DNA of 64,000 bases from Toxonevra muliebris (lineage: Eukaryota; Arthropoda; Insecta; Diptera; Pallopteridae). The stretch lies in the NCBI GenBank assembly GCA_963691655.1, contig OY829326.1, positions 138,092,998 to 138,156,997 of the forward strand, given 5' to 3'. Shown here piece by piece: positions 10,232 to 23,500 of this stretch; within the stretch, counting starts at the first letter, position 1, and each line of letters starts with the position of its first letter. The notes below the pieces were generated by a model. It had not been told where the DNA came from, made no database searches, and saw only the letters and a program-made list of their open reading frames with translations. The translations under genes and the position numbers were made by a program.

Positions 10232-13200
10232 ACTATTTATGTAGCACTATCAGCTTCTATGTTTTCCCCTTAAAGTTTGTTATTTTAGGTTTCCATCCAA
10301 AAATAAATCCGAAAAACACCAAAAAAAAACAGAAAAACGAAAGTGAAAAATCAAAAAATGATGGTTTAAATACATCAACACATAAAACACAATATATAAA
10401 TAAATTGCATTTTTATGGTTATTAATTATTTTTGAGCATATTAATGATGTTTAGTTGATGACATTTTCAAGCTATCGCAACTTAATTAATAATTGATTAA
10501 TGTTTTATTTATTTCCCAACTGAAAAATCGTTTATTGTTAAAATATTTCTACATATTTTTTTTTCTTTTTTGTATATTACTTATATTATAATTTTTTATC
10601 TTTAATAATTATAAACGAAAATTGTTGTAAATTCATTCAAAACTTTTAATGAATTTTATTTACTTGGAATATTGCGACCATTTCTAGTAATTTCTCCTTT
10701 TTTTTAAATTAGTTTTTAAGATTAAAAATGTGACAAATTAATTCATACGTTATTAAAATTAAATCTTATCAGACTTTTTAGCATTTGTAAGCTTTTTAAA
10801 GAAATTTTCGTTTTTTTATAATATTCGATGCTTAAATGCTTAAGTTCAATTATATTTGAAACATAAGTTCGTAATGAAATTAAAACCGCATCCTTTTTAT
10901 AGGATAGACCTATTCAAGTTTGAGCATAGATTTTAAATTTTATTCATTTAATTTCTAACAGTAGTTAAGATGATAAAAGATAAAATCTTAACCTAGCCAT
11001 TATGACCGTTGCTTCTGAATTACCTTCCTTGCAAAAAAGCTCTTAACCCCTTTCAGCAATCTCTGGATCCGCTATTGGAATAATGGATTCGTCTGTGCTT
11101 CCATTTGATAATTTTCTACTCTCGCTGGAACTTACTCTAGCAATTGTTTTTGATTAAGCTTTCATTTAGGGCCAAACGCATTCGCATCGCAAAATAGTTT
11201 TTCGCCCGATCACTACCGTCAAAATCGCTAGCGATTGAATGTTTATGTCACAGCGATTTTGACTAGTTTCATTCATGTTTTAGGAATAAAATACAAATAA
11301 AAAGTACTTGAAAATTTAACGAAAAACAGACATTGCAAGTGAATTCAATCACAGAACGAAGAATGCTGACATCATGAGGAATTTCATCCCTTGCAACTTC
11401 AGTTAGATAGATATTGTTTATTGGTATATTGGGCAAAATTCAATTTGACTAATGAGTAAAAAGTAATGACTTAAAAAATCAATCATCAATCACAAACTAG
11501 TGATTAATTTTTACTTGTAATTTAGTCATGTCTCGTTGACTAATAACTTATAATTTTAGTTGTAATCATAATTGTTTACGATTTGATATATTTTCAATAC
11601 GAATTACCACAGGGTAATATTTCGCTGAATTTTGATACCTCAATGAGGAATACGAGATCGCATTTTTATTTTTGTAATCGCAAATATTTCCTATAGCGAA
11701 ATTTTTAATCATGTATTTATAGCAAATGGTTAAACATTAAAATCGAATTTTATCACAACAATACTTCTGCACATTCGACGATCAGAGTATCTGATCTTTT
11801 AAATTTAGCATGCACTCGACGATATGTAAAATCACTTAATAAGTTTCAGCTTAAAATTTTTTACTGTTAATATGACTAAAATTAGTGATTAACCTAGTAA
11901 TGCCATATGGCACCTTGTCGCTGAGCCGTTCCTGAGCCAGATTCAAAAACAATTTTTTTCTCAAGTTACTTTCTTGATCTATCTACTTTGGTACTCACTC
12001 GTCCTTAATGGGTTAAATAACTAACGAACAACGAATGAAATTAGTTGAATACGCTCTACTCTGCCCCTAATAGCAGCTTAATAATAAACATTCTCACTAA
12101 GGCATTGCAGTAAAAGTTTTGGCTTTAAGGTGATAATGTCCAAACTTTCAGGCCATTTGTGCTCCAGGTATTTTTTTTTTCTAAAAGTGAGTGCCTTGCA
12201 GTGCATCAGGATATATTTGGCCGTCTCATTTTATTTGGAGGAGAAACGACAGTCTTATGCCTAAATTTTTCATGTGTTCCCCGCGTTTAAGGTTATTTTT
12301 ACATAGGTTCAGGCATTAAGCTGCTCTTTTGTGGTTGAAATTCACAATTAGTAGCTTTGATTGGCTAAGCTTAGGAAATCTACCGTCCCTTTTATCTTTT
12401 AATAGTTTTTCTTTAATGGTGAGTTCCTTTATCCAGAATCGCTTGGCCTTAAACGCAGCCAAAACAACCCAAAAAGGACAATTGAAAAAATTTCAAATGC
12501 TGAACTAAGTTAATAAATAGTTCAGCTTAAATTTAAACCATAAACAGTATTCAACTAGCACTGAAAACACTGGAACTTAAAAATCAACACGAAACGCTGA
12601 CGGCGAGTTCTCAATGGAGAAACGCATATTCGTGAGCCAGCAAAATAGCTTACACTGTCTGTCTAGGTAATTGGGTCGGCTTAGGGGTCACAAGTGTTTC
12701 AAGATTTTGGCCCATGGATTTGATTTTGCACATCGCGGTAAACTAATTTTACTGAATTATAACTATATCTTATATCTACACTCTCAATTGTCTGATGTTC
12801 AGTGAGAATATGACAATAAATATCAGGTTAAAAAGCATTTCCTATAATATCTCAATAGCTTAATTTGGTAAGCATACAGGAAGATGAAACATTTATAAAA
12901 GCTTATCTTAAAAAAAGCATATATAACCTCTCTCTTTCCCTTTTACTATTTTTACTAGTATGCAACAACGGCTCATTAAGGAGCCTAGGCCCAGCCAAAA
13001 GAGCACCACCTGTTTAGACATTTTTTTTTTTTTTTTTTTTTTTGGTTTTTCAACTGTGTCTAGATATTATCAAATCAAGCACCAAGTGTAGCATTCCAGC
13101 ACATACAACTTAAGCCATGGCAACCAGTCTCTCTCTCTCTCTCTTTCGCTTTTGCTAAATCGAAAATTATAGCAAGCAATGCAATAAATCGTCGACCAGT

Positions 13201-14324
13201 CATTGCGCCAATCTGATTGACATTGTTAAATAATTAAAAACGTAAGATAAGATAAAAATAAATTCTGTGAAAATATTTGGTTTAAAATATTCTTAGTTCA
13301 ATTTATAGTTATTTATGAATTCATTGTAACTTCCAATGTTCTATAATTTTATACGAAAAATGAGTAAACTTGGGGATTTACAACAAATGGAAAGATACAA
13401 AGCCAAACATTATCAAAAAACTACACCATATTTTCATCAACTTTGTTTGAAGTTTTTAGAATGTACTTATTTCTCGATAGTTTGGCGATAAAGCAATCAA
13501 AATGCCTCTGTTGTATAGCCGTGCTAGACTTTTATCTCTGGGCAGACATCAGCAGATCAGTTTCGGCATTACAGGAGCCTTTGTTTTATGGACGCACTAA
13601 ACGTCCTGTTACATCTGCTACACTTTGGCTTATACTTCAAAGCTACTTCTGCAATTGGTGCAGTCAGATTCAAGAAGCTAAGACAATGTACTGCTAAAAT
13701 GTATGGACAGAACTAAATCTTGCCACAATTGCCGATTATAAACACCAACCTCCATACAAACTTCTAACCCTAAGGTTTTCCAACATCTAAAAAAGAATTT
13801 CATTGAGAATCGAATTTTTGAGTGATTATAAGTTTGGAGAAGAAGAAGAATTGTTGTGTGCTATAATTATACGTGTTGCCACTGCGGCTTTGTCGTTGTT
13901 TTCCCATACAATTATCGCTGCTAATTATGCATAACTAGAAGCAAGTGGCGAATAAAACGCAGCTATTGTTTCAAACGACTTTATCTCTTCTAATTAGAGA
14001 TCATTCTTTAAACTCATATGTAATTTTAAAAATTCGCATCAGTTTATTATTTATAGTCAAAAATATGTGATAAAATTCAGTCTTTTCAACAAGAGCGTGT
14101 TCGGCTTAATTGTACGAAAACGTTTAAGTATCAAGTTGAACTTTATTTTCAACATTCAACATTTCTTTGCGAATAGCGCTGTATAACCTTTCAAGTAATC
14201 GCAAATATAATTTCGTTGTTTAAGCAATTTTTCAAATCGTACTTCGTGTATGCAAAACGTTTTTGAAGCTGCCATTCTTTGGTCACATCCAAAGGAATCC
14301 AAAATGTCCTAGGGAGATGCTGCA
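10232..14324. other. Intron sequence, no gene recognised
   Basis: Mostly AT-rich unique-looking sequence. It includes a poly(T) run (13021-13043) and a CT dinucleotide run (13128-13145). About 12100-12700 has more balanced composition and may be an old mobile-element remnant, but no motif was readable. The 84-residue frame at 13443-13697 resembles no family I know. Confidence 0.5.
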
Positions 14325-15050
14325 AATACTTTAAGAAGTTGAAGGCATTCGTAAAGAAATGAAACCAGCTTTTTTTTAAACACCAGAATGTTTACAACTT
14401 ACAAAATCATTATGCTTCTAGAGCAACATCAAAGCAATAGGATTCGGTGATAGCATGAGTTTTTGAAGCCAATTCTACCATTACACTTGAAGCAGCCCAA
14501 CAAAAACTGGCGCTGAAGATCATTAATATATTCCTTAGCACAATCCAAAGTCGTTTAAGTGAATTTCAAATTGAATTCTGCGCTACCATAACCAAACCCT
14601 TACTGACGGCAAAACAAACAAACAAATTTCAGGTGTGGAGTGTCAAACATATGGATAACGATTGAATCGATGTGGCCTTTACAGACTAATCTTTTTTTTT
14701 TTTGAACGAGTTTTCTCCATTAAGGGCAGCACAATGGTTCTGAGATAAGTTAAACATTTAGGAAAAGCTCATGTTTGGGGATGCAGAGTTTCGACGGGAT
14801 AATCATGTTTACGAGAAATTTGAATATCCAGTACCTGATCTATTTATACCATCTCTCTTGTCTTCTGCCAATAACTGGTTTGGGAAAGGAAATCGAAATT
14901 GAGTGCTTTAAGAGCGCAGAACCCTAAAATTCAAAGTCACTTGACAAGAATTTTGGAATGCGCCTCTCAATCTCCAGATGCTAACCACATTGAAAACTTT
15001 TGAGCAGCTATTAAGCTTAACATGAGCAGAAGAAATGCTAAGAGCATTGC
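14325..15050 (+). mobile_element. Second, truncated copy of the Tc1-like element
   Basis: This stretch parallels 9338-10085 nearly base for base, from TTAAGAAGTTGAAGGCATTCG through the SPDANHIENF region to AAGAGCATTGC. It then stops abruptly at unrelated sequence. A nine-base deletion removes part of GGATGCTTTTCAGAACAGAG. The two GACGGTAGGTACCA words of the first copy are absent here. It is non-coding because of several stops. Confidence 0.85.
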
Positions 15051-15499
15051 ATTGTTTTCTTTCTTCGTTACCCAAAATTCGGTTTTCAGAAAAGTCGTTT
15101 AGACGGCATTTGATTTTTCATCTGTAAATTTTTATTCCCATTTTTTTGAGATCATTTACTTTTCTCACACTTTTTACAAATAAGTAACTAATGTCATCAT
15201 GTTGGGCAGATACCAAAAAAAAAAGTGCTAAATAGTGTAAAACCATAGATGGAATATTGTAGTAGCATTCTCTCAATTCTCTCAGAAACACAGAGTTGCA
15301 TATCGAAAAATTATAGCCAAGAAACGTTTTTCTTTGAAAATCGGCTCAAAATCAGATTTTCATTTGACAATTGTTCTATGACGAAAATTCAATTTTCAAG
15401 AGATTTTCAGCCAAAATCGATTTTGAGCACCAAAATCAAATTTTCAGCCGCCATGTGAACATACTATTAGCGAGGGTAAATCGAATATTTTTGCAACAG

Positions 15500-15870
15500 A
15501 AGTCACGTTGTTGTTGCACTCAAATTAATAAGAAACGAAGTTATGCTGTTGTTAGTGTTTAGCGAACGAAGTCAAATGGAGATCGGCTGCATAGAATCAT
15601 GCAGAGAGTCGACTTCTTGCAGTTTTATCTCATTTGCTGTAGTGAGAGAGCTTAATTCCATATAGCTGCATTTTCCTCTCATGTGTTATATACGTGTACT
15701 AAGTACGTCGTGTTTGTGCCGATAAGTGTAGAGACTATCAACTAAGGAAAAGCAACAACAAAATAGAGAGAAGAGGACTGCAAAAACTTCAACAGAATGT
15801 TTTATAAAAGTTTTCTAACAATTTTCTAATAATCAACACAGTTTCACTTCTACTGTGAGTGACACATAAT
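15500..15870 (+). repeat. Dispersed ~370-bp repeat family, copy 1
   Basis: It shares long stretches with 37560-38255 and, inverted, with 41791-42160. Shared phrases include ATTAATAAGAAACGAAGTTA, AGTTTTATCTCAT, GTGAGAGAGC, GTGTTATATACGTGTACTA, GTGCCGATAAGTGTAGAGA and GCAACAACAAAATA. No TIRs or coding frames were recognised. Confidence 0.8.
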
Positions 15871-16009
15871 TGTTCTACCTCTCTCTTTCAGAAAAGCATT
15901 CATGCTTGCGCCCGTGTAAACAGCCACTTATGGAATTGGGAACGTGCTTCAAATGTCTCAGTTTTTGCCACTGGATCCGAATTTGAAAGGGAAAATTTTG
16001 GTAGCTTAT

Positions 16010-16310
16010 CTAATTTTTTGTTTTATTTATTGCGCCAATGTTTTTCGTAGCATTCCAATCTGGGACTTTCTGAACTTTGTACGATTTACGGCCAGGTTCT
16101 CGTTTCACTTTGCGGACAAATAATTCAAGGCAACTGCATTTTTGAGCTACTTTTCTGCCCGAAGCATTTGGGTTTTTATATAAAATGTCCTTGACACGTT
16201 TAGCTCTGTGTAAGTCTCCCGATCCACATTTTCTGCCAGATACCAACTTCCGATCAATGTTTAGATTATCATTAAAGTTTTTCAAACCCGACTAACAGTT
16301 TGACGGTATA
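16010..16310 (-). pseudogene. Fragment of a second mariner-like (DD37E-group) transposase
   Basis: The minus-strand frame 16285-16010 reads NLNIDRKLVSGRKCGSGDL, then AKRVKDILYKNPNASGRKVA, then VRKVKREPGRKSYKVQKVP. This matches block for block the linker of the transposase at 6416-7429 (FQENLTIDRKPGSGRKQG and the following region), but it is clearly diverged. The upstream helix-turn-helix and all the catalytic part are missing or unreadable, and no TIRs were found. It is an older copy of a related element. Confidence 0.65.
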
Positions 16311-16319
16311 TAAATACAC

Positions 16320-19300
16320 ACTGCTAGGAAGAAACCTTCCCTCATTTTACTTTCATCTGTCCACTTTTGCCTAGAGCGAGCCTTTGCACTCTTCCTGAAT
16401 GACCTGGATAAGATCTCAAAAATTGGGATTGAGTGAGGCTGTTCTCATATCTAAACTTCACATCTATAACTAATTGTGTTTTTGAAAAGTATAATTGAAG
16501 AGATAGAATTTTTTCTTCTTCCTTATTGATGTTCATTGACCAGATTTTATCTGAAGCTGTTCATCTGTTTTCTGAGTTACGAAATTTCGGGAAATTTCTG
16601 TGTTATTCTAAGGGATAAATTTCATTAAAAACTTTAAATGGGATTTTTTCTAAAACTTCTTTTTTACAATTATGACGATGTTGCGGTACATACTACAGAT
16701 TTTAAAAAAATGTTCTACGATTATGTGTAACTATGTTTTTTCCAACAATTAATCTCATTGTCAATTTTTTGTTGCTGCTTAATTAATTTCCATCAAATTT
16801 CAAGAAATTCTATATTTTTTGAAATTGATAAATTGCGAGACTAACTTCGAACTTGTAACGTAATGAAACTTATCGGCAAATTGCCTCATAAAGCTATCTC
16901 TACTCATATATAAACATTTGATAAGTTTACAAAAATATTTACTCAATTTTTTTTATTTTTTTTATTCAAATAAATATGTATGAATTATTTATTTATTGTA
17001 TTTTATTTGCTAATAATTATTTTCACTGTTCTTATTAATTTATTTTATTTATTTTTTGGATTTTTTGTTAAATTTTATGTTATCTTTTTGACGTTTCATT
17101 CAACGTTTTTAGCTTAATTCTTTTCTTTTTTTTTTTTTGTACGTCTTAAACAATTGTTTTTTTTTACTAAATTTTTTTTTGGAAAGCGCAAACTACAACA
17201 AATGAATTTAATACATAAATTGAGGTTTTTTGTGTTTATTGTTTTTCTTCTTCTTTGTTGGTGTTGCTTAATCAGTGATTATAATAATACTCATTTTAAT
17301 TTTTGTTTTTCACTTATTGATTTTTTTTACCTTTCATTATTATTATTTTGTTTTTTATCAATTTATTTATACTATATTGTTTTTCGCATATACCTATTTT
17401 ATATTTATTGATTAGGTTTCTTAATTTAACGTTTTTTATTTTTATTTATTTTTTGTATAATCTCTGCAGTGTTATTTTCAAATTGGTTCTTATTATTTTG
17501 TGAAAAATAGCATGTTCCTTTTATTAAGTGCTAAAATTTTTATTATCTATCGTTTTTTTACAAAATTAGAAATTGGTTATTTCTTTTTCCTCTTTTTTTT
17601 TTATTGTTTTGACGATGTAAATCTTATCTCTTCTCAACTCTTTATCAGCGTGTGCGCTTGTGAACTATAGCAAAGTCATAAAATTCTATTATTCTACTTA
17701 TTTATTATGTCTCTCCTTTATTTATTTACAATATTTGATAAACAATTTTGTTGAACGTTAATGCTATTTTCAAAAAAACGAAGCATTTTTGTATGCAGCC
17801 ATAAAAGAGAACAGATATCGATTCCTTTCTTTTCTTTTCTCTCCTCCATTCCCCATTCAGCTGATAACACTGACCTGTCACTAACACATAAATTCACACA
17901 CAAACACACACTAAGAAACCATAAATCATTCCATTTGAGCATTTCAATCTTTACAACAATTCTACAAGATTGTTGCTCTTCTATTACAATTAATGAATAA
18001 TTGTTGTTGTTGGTTTTGACTTTACATTCATCACTATTTTAAGTGTACTCTTTTTTTTTTTGCTATTGATTTGACAACAACAACCAAAAAAACACTTGAA
18101 CGTGGGAGGTAGAGTGAAAAGGAAGAGTGAATATGAGAAAGCGCGTGTGTGTGTGAATTGTAGTTTTTATACTACTGAGTCATATTCAATTGTTATTGTA
18201 ATTATTGTTATTTTTATTATTATTATTATTATATGTATGTGCCTAGCCGCAAATATTCCACTCATAACCAATTGAGGATGGAGGGGTAAATTTTCTTTTT
18301 GGAGGTCTTGTTTGTAATGAAATAGGGGGAAAGGGAGGGGGAGGGCGGTTAGAGGTCGTAGTTTCATTGTATCGTTTCGTTTTATCGAATTAGATTTTAA
18401 GAAAATCGTGTGTGTATGTATGCATATAAAGATATGGTATGAGTATTTTGACGCCATTTGTTAATGACATTGTTGTTGCTTAAGTTTCTGTGGTTAATTT
18501 GAAATGTATTGCTGTTATTGTAAATGATAAAAAAATAATCAATAAAATAATACTATGTAGAATTTGATATAAATTTTTAATTTATTTTATTATTAGAATT
18601 TCCTTTGAACAAAGTGTAATAAGTTGTAAGTGTAAAACCACATAAAAAATAAATATTCATATCATCCGTTTAATTGAATCAAATATTTTTCTCTTTCACA
18701 TTAAAATGTTCTAAAGTTGCCCCCGGTTAAATAAAAATTAAATATATTATCTGGCAAATTTCATAATCCTCTTATGGAATTGTTGAAATCTTAATGAAAT
18801 AATTATTTCGAAAAACAGAACGGAAAAAAATAACCAAAAAGAATATTGACTAGTCTCTAGCTCTTCTGTAGGGTTTGCACGGTTTGTCAGTTAACCTGTC
18901 TTCAATCGAAAGGGTTCCCCTTCATTACATAGAGTGTGGCTTCTTTCTTCTGATCCGTATGTCTAGGAGATCTAAATTTGATTTTGAAGATATCCTCGAT
19001 ATCCAATATCTTATTAGTCCTGAAAGTCTGAAGTATATTCGAAAGCACTGCAGCCCTATAATTATTGTTTAGGTAATCTTCTTTCAACATATCAAATGCT
19101 ACTCTGGTTTTCCTGATCTGGCTCACAATGCCGTCCTTAATTCCACTACTAACGGCAACTTCTAGCCTATAATTGTTTGGGGAGTGAATTCCTAGCTAAG
19201 CCTGATACATAAATATATACCACAAAAGGCTCTAGAGTTTTTGATATCACCACAAATATTACCAATTTTAATAAGCATTAAATTTAATTTATGAATTTTC

Positions 19301-19780
19301 CCTGATTATTGAACTCATGATTTTTTTTCTTTTATAAAGAAATTAATTAAAAATTATTCATGAAATTAAATATATATCATTGCAGAGTAAATACTGAAGT
19401 CAACTACAAACTTCGTACATATATACATATTTATATGTAGTCATAGAGTACAAGTGCAACTTGTAGTAAATATTACTCATAATTCTTGTTATGATGACAA
19501 AGGTTAGGGTTAGTTATTGAGTTTTTTGCTGGCAGCAGAACAGAAACTAATTTACTTTATTATATGAGGGTGGAAATGCCTAAAAGTAATACAAATGTCA
19601 CAGAACAATGGCTGGAATAAAAATGAAAACACTTGCTACCGAAAACCATGACTCATGCCGGTTTACAAACATATGTGTGCATAGTTTAATATCCCAGTTG
19701 AACAGTTTTGGATTGCTCCTCAAAGGATTAATAAACAATCACTCCTTTAAAACTCGAAAACGAGCTTGAGAAAAATCAGT
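16320..19780. other. Intron sequence, T-rich, with microsatellites
   Basis: About 16900-17620 is dominated by T runs. A GTGTGTGTGTGT run lies at about 18143-18156 and an ATT repeat at 18205-18230. Short open frames on both strands are low-complexity. A G-rich island at 18325 is listed separately. No exon was supported. Confidence 0.5.
18325..18345 (+). promoter_or_regulatory. G-quadruplex-type motif
   Basis: Four runs of three to five G are separated by AAA, A and A within 21 bases. This satisfies the usual G3+N1-7 pattern in a strongly AT-rich intron. It lies about 2.2 kb upstream of exon A on the sense strand. Any function is inference. Confidence 0.6.
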
Positions 19781-19789
19781 AACATTAAT

Positions 19790-19900
19790 AGTCGGGTCCC
19801 GCCGTTCGGAATCGGCGTTAAACTGTAGGTCCAACTATGTGGTATCACAATGGGCCGGTAAAGCCTAAGTGTGTCTCTCGTCAGCCACTCCAACCTAATA
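19790..19900 (+). mobile_element. SINE tail fragment joined to a LINE 3'-end fragment
   Basis: The segment CCGTTCGGAATCGGCGTTAA then ACTGTAGGTCC (about 19800-19832) matches the 3' part of the SINE at 51345-51634. The following GGTATCACAATGGGCCGG ... GTCAGCCACTCCAACCTAA resembles 3' ends of tephritid LINEs as I remember them. The same kind of wording is seen at about 58318-58365. The two pieces may be one chimeric repeat or adjacent insertions. Confidence 0.5.
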
Positions 19901-20528
19901 GTCGGGTCAACATCATTGGTGCTCTTAATCCTTTTTCAACTACGCAGTTGAAGGTATTCCATTTAATCATAGTCATCGACATTTCTATGGCAAAGTTGGT
20001 AGAGCTTAAATGTAAAGTTTACTGTAGGTTTGGTTTCATAAAGTTAGTGTTCAAGTCGATAATCAAAGTTCTGATATCATCCGAAACTATTTAAGGGACA
20101 AATCCTTCCAACCACTGGAAATAGAATATGTCTGCTGATGGACCATTAGCAGTCCTGTCAAACCATGGTCATCCGTGCGGTCCGGAAGGGAAAGCATCTG
20201 ATTCCCAAAAGGTTTCAATGACGTTTCCTTTATTACACTTTGCAGCAAAATTAATTATTAATGGTTTAGCAGCGTCCAATGATTTTGATTTCTCGATAGA
20301 TGCTTTTAAGTACAACTGGGATTTATTCACACTTCTAGATATACATATTTATAAATAGAAAACAGATTTAAATGATTGCAAAAATACTTCTATTTTTTTT
20401 TTTTTTTTTTGCATTTTCTGCAATTAATAAAGCAAAAATTCTTGCCGTTTTGTTTTTTACAGCAATTAATTTATGTTTTTGAGCTTATGTTTTTATAGTA
20501 TTTCTCTTTTCTTTCTTTTTTTACACAG
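19901..20528. other. End of the upstream intron with polypyrimidine tract and acceptor
   Basis: There is no gene. A poly(T) run lies at about 20394-20410. The stretch TTTCTCTTTTCTTTCTTTTT followed by TTACACAG/AT (ending at 20528) is a strong 3' splice site for exon A. Frames at 19837 and 20128 are not supported as coding. Confidence 0.7.
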
Positions 20529-23500
20529 ATGGTTTGGAATCCCCAGCAAAAAAAGATTTCACATTACAATCCACAACTGTATATCAAACACAACAACAAC
20601 AACAACAGCAACTTACAACAACCAAAGTGAGCACGACTAGTAAAAAAAATGCAACAGCCACAACAATAGGAGGTGATAAATTGCAAATAATAAATGCAAA
20701 ATCGAATTTAGCAGCAACAACAAAAATGCCGGCTACATTGAATTCACCAACCAAAAGAAATTCACCACTTTCTACAATTATAACAAAAGATAAAGCTGAA
20801 AAGTTTCTTGGAGGTCATTATACGCCGCAGGCGGCTGCTGCCTCTGCTGCTGCTGCTGCCGCTACTACCAAAGACCAAGAATATGAAAGAATTGATCGTA
20901 GAGATATTATTGAGCAACAGCAGAAACAATTTCAACAGCAACAGCAGCAAATGGCAACAAAATCTTCTTCACCATTGTCTTCGCCAACAAAATCTTCACT
21001 AACGAAATCTTCACCATCGTCACCATCATACACCAATACTATAATTTCACCACCAATACCAAAGCAAAGATCATTGTTCTTGGCATCGAAATATCAAAAT
21101 ACGAATACCAAAGAACAGCATGGAACTGCTGTTGACGTTTCTGCTGCTTGCACACTTTCCACAGTTTCCTCACATGCTTCCTTTGCCTCATGTGCTTCGA
21201 CTTCGTCTTCGGTTACTTCTTTTACTTCGTCGCCACCACCAGGTAATAATAATAACAACAGCAACAATGAGAGAAACAACGAAAAGAGAGGAACAGCTAT
21301 CAATACAATAACAACAACAGTAGCCACCGCGTCAACATCAGCGATAGCTACAATAACTCGTTTAACAAGTTCTTCAGTGTTGAGAGAGCGCATTGTTGTT
21401 GGTGCTGCTGCTGCTGCTGCTGCCGCTGCTGATTACAATGATGATGGTGAGGGCAGTGCTGCTACCACCACTGCTGATGAAGTGATAGAAATGCAAGAAA
21501 CCGAAACTACACGCAAATCAAAAACAACAACAAAATCGAAAAGTGGAACATATGCATCAATACCAGAACAGCAGCAGCAACAACAACAACAGCTACGAAA
21601 TGTAATGCAATCCACAACAACAATAAGTGAAATAAAAACGAACACAACGACAACACCAACTGGAGCGAATACGACAATAACGACATCACCGCTACTATCG
21701 CCAACCGTCGCATCAATGCTGTCGATTCAGTCACATTCCAAATACGAGAGCGAGCGGACGTCGTCGAAACTAACGAATAACTTTTGTACGAAAGCAAACG
21801 CAAATGCAAACGCGACGACGACGATACCGTTGACGACGCCGACAGATAATTGTGAAAAGCCTTTTCTATTATTAAGTAATTATTCTTCGGCATTAACTGT
21901 TAGTGGTAGCGGTGGTAGTGGAAGTGGAAGTGTCGGAACTAATAATAAAATATCAAATAAACTGCAAAATAACCAATTTATAAAGAATCAACAAAATACA
22001 GCAACAACTTCGTCGACAACCGCCGCAAAATATTACAAATACAAAACATATTCACTGCAAGAATCGCAAGCATTAACCAATATACCGAGTACTGCTTCTG
22101 CACCGACAGGCTCAGGTTCAGGTTCGCCCAACAAATCGCAAATTATAGCAACAACAACGAACACGGCAACGACGGCGACCACTTCTGCAGGCAGCAGCAA
22201 AAATAAAATGGTTGCCGTGCAAGAGATGATGAAGACAACACAGAATGCCGCCAGTCACCATCATCATCACCATGCGCATCATGCGCATCATCAGCAGCAT
22301 CATCATAATCAGCATCATCAGATAATTGGTGGTGTTAGTGCAACAACAACTTGTGCACGACAGCAGCAGCAACAACAACAGACCAACGGCAATGGCAACA
22401 GCAAACACCAACGTTCAGCCGAATCGGAAAAAGACTTTGTTGATACCAGCGAAGATTTAAGTTATGGTCCTGGCATTGTGTCTAAGTTGCGCTGTCGCTA
22501 CTTGAGCTTGGCGCTGCGCGAATCCATGGAGAAGCAGCGTCACTGCTTGGATAATTTACGACGTGCAACAAGTTTGAATAATTTGCTCGATCGCGATGAT
22601 CATCACAAAGATCACGACGCTGACGACCAAGATGAAGACGACTACGAAGAAGAAGAGGTTGAGCTACGTGGGGGAGGGGACAAGAAGCGCGGTGATGGTG
22701 CTGATGGCAAGCATCGCACTGGTGTTGTTGGGATTAGTGGCATACTGAAATACAACAACGATGTTGTTGCTGCAACACAAGAATCTTTGGTCGGAGGGAA
22801 AAAGACTGCAACATTTCAGAAATATGCCGGCGTTAGTTCTACAACAAACGGGCGCATGTCGCAATCGCAGCATGGTGGTCCAAATAACGATGGCACCACT
22901 TCCGCAGCAAATGACTCGACATCGATGCGTTCGCGCCATGTAAAACGCGGTAATGATTCGTTGAAACGTGCGCGTTCGGTTGAGGCGCTCCTCTGTGAAA
23001 AGTCACCGTGGACTTCTTATGCATTGAATCGTACTAGTTTTGATCAGAATTCAAGAAGTGGCAGTGCCGGTGCCGCGACAGTGCCCCCAACTTGTGTCAC
23101 TATCGAAGACAAAATTCATAATGCGCGCGGTCGACTTATTAGCGGCACCGATGCCATGCCACCGAAACGTTTAACATCAATTATCGATGATACCGAACGT
23201 CCACCCCCAGATTTGGTCAAGCAGACACTGAAATTATTCGAGGCTACGGCCAATAGGCGTCCACGTGCCAATCGTGCAAATGGCAAGGGCGAAGTTGCCA
23301 GCAAAGTGGCTAACTATAAAACCATAATCAAAGAGAATAAACCGGCAATTGTTTTCCCTAAACCACCGTCAAGTCCAACTAAAAAATCACCGGCACACGT
23401 GAAATCTGCCGCCAAGCCTGTAGTAGCTGCTGCAGATTTAATTGGCAGCCCCATTGGGCGCAAGACTAGCGCTACTATTTCTTCTGCGAACACACCATAT

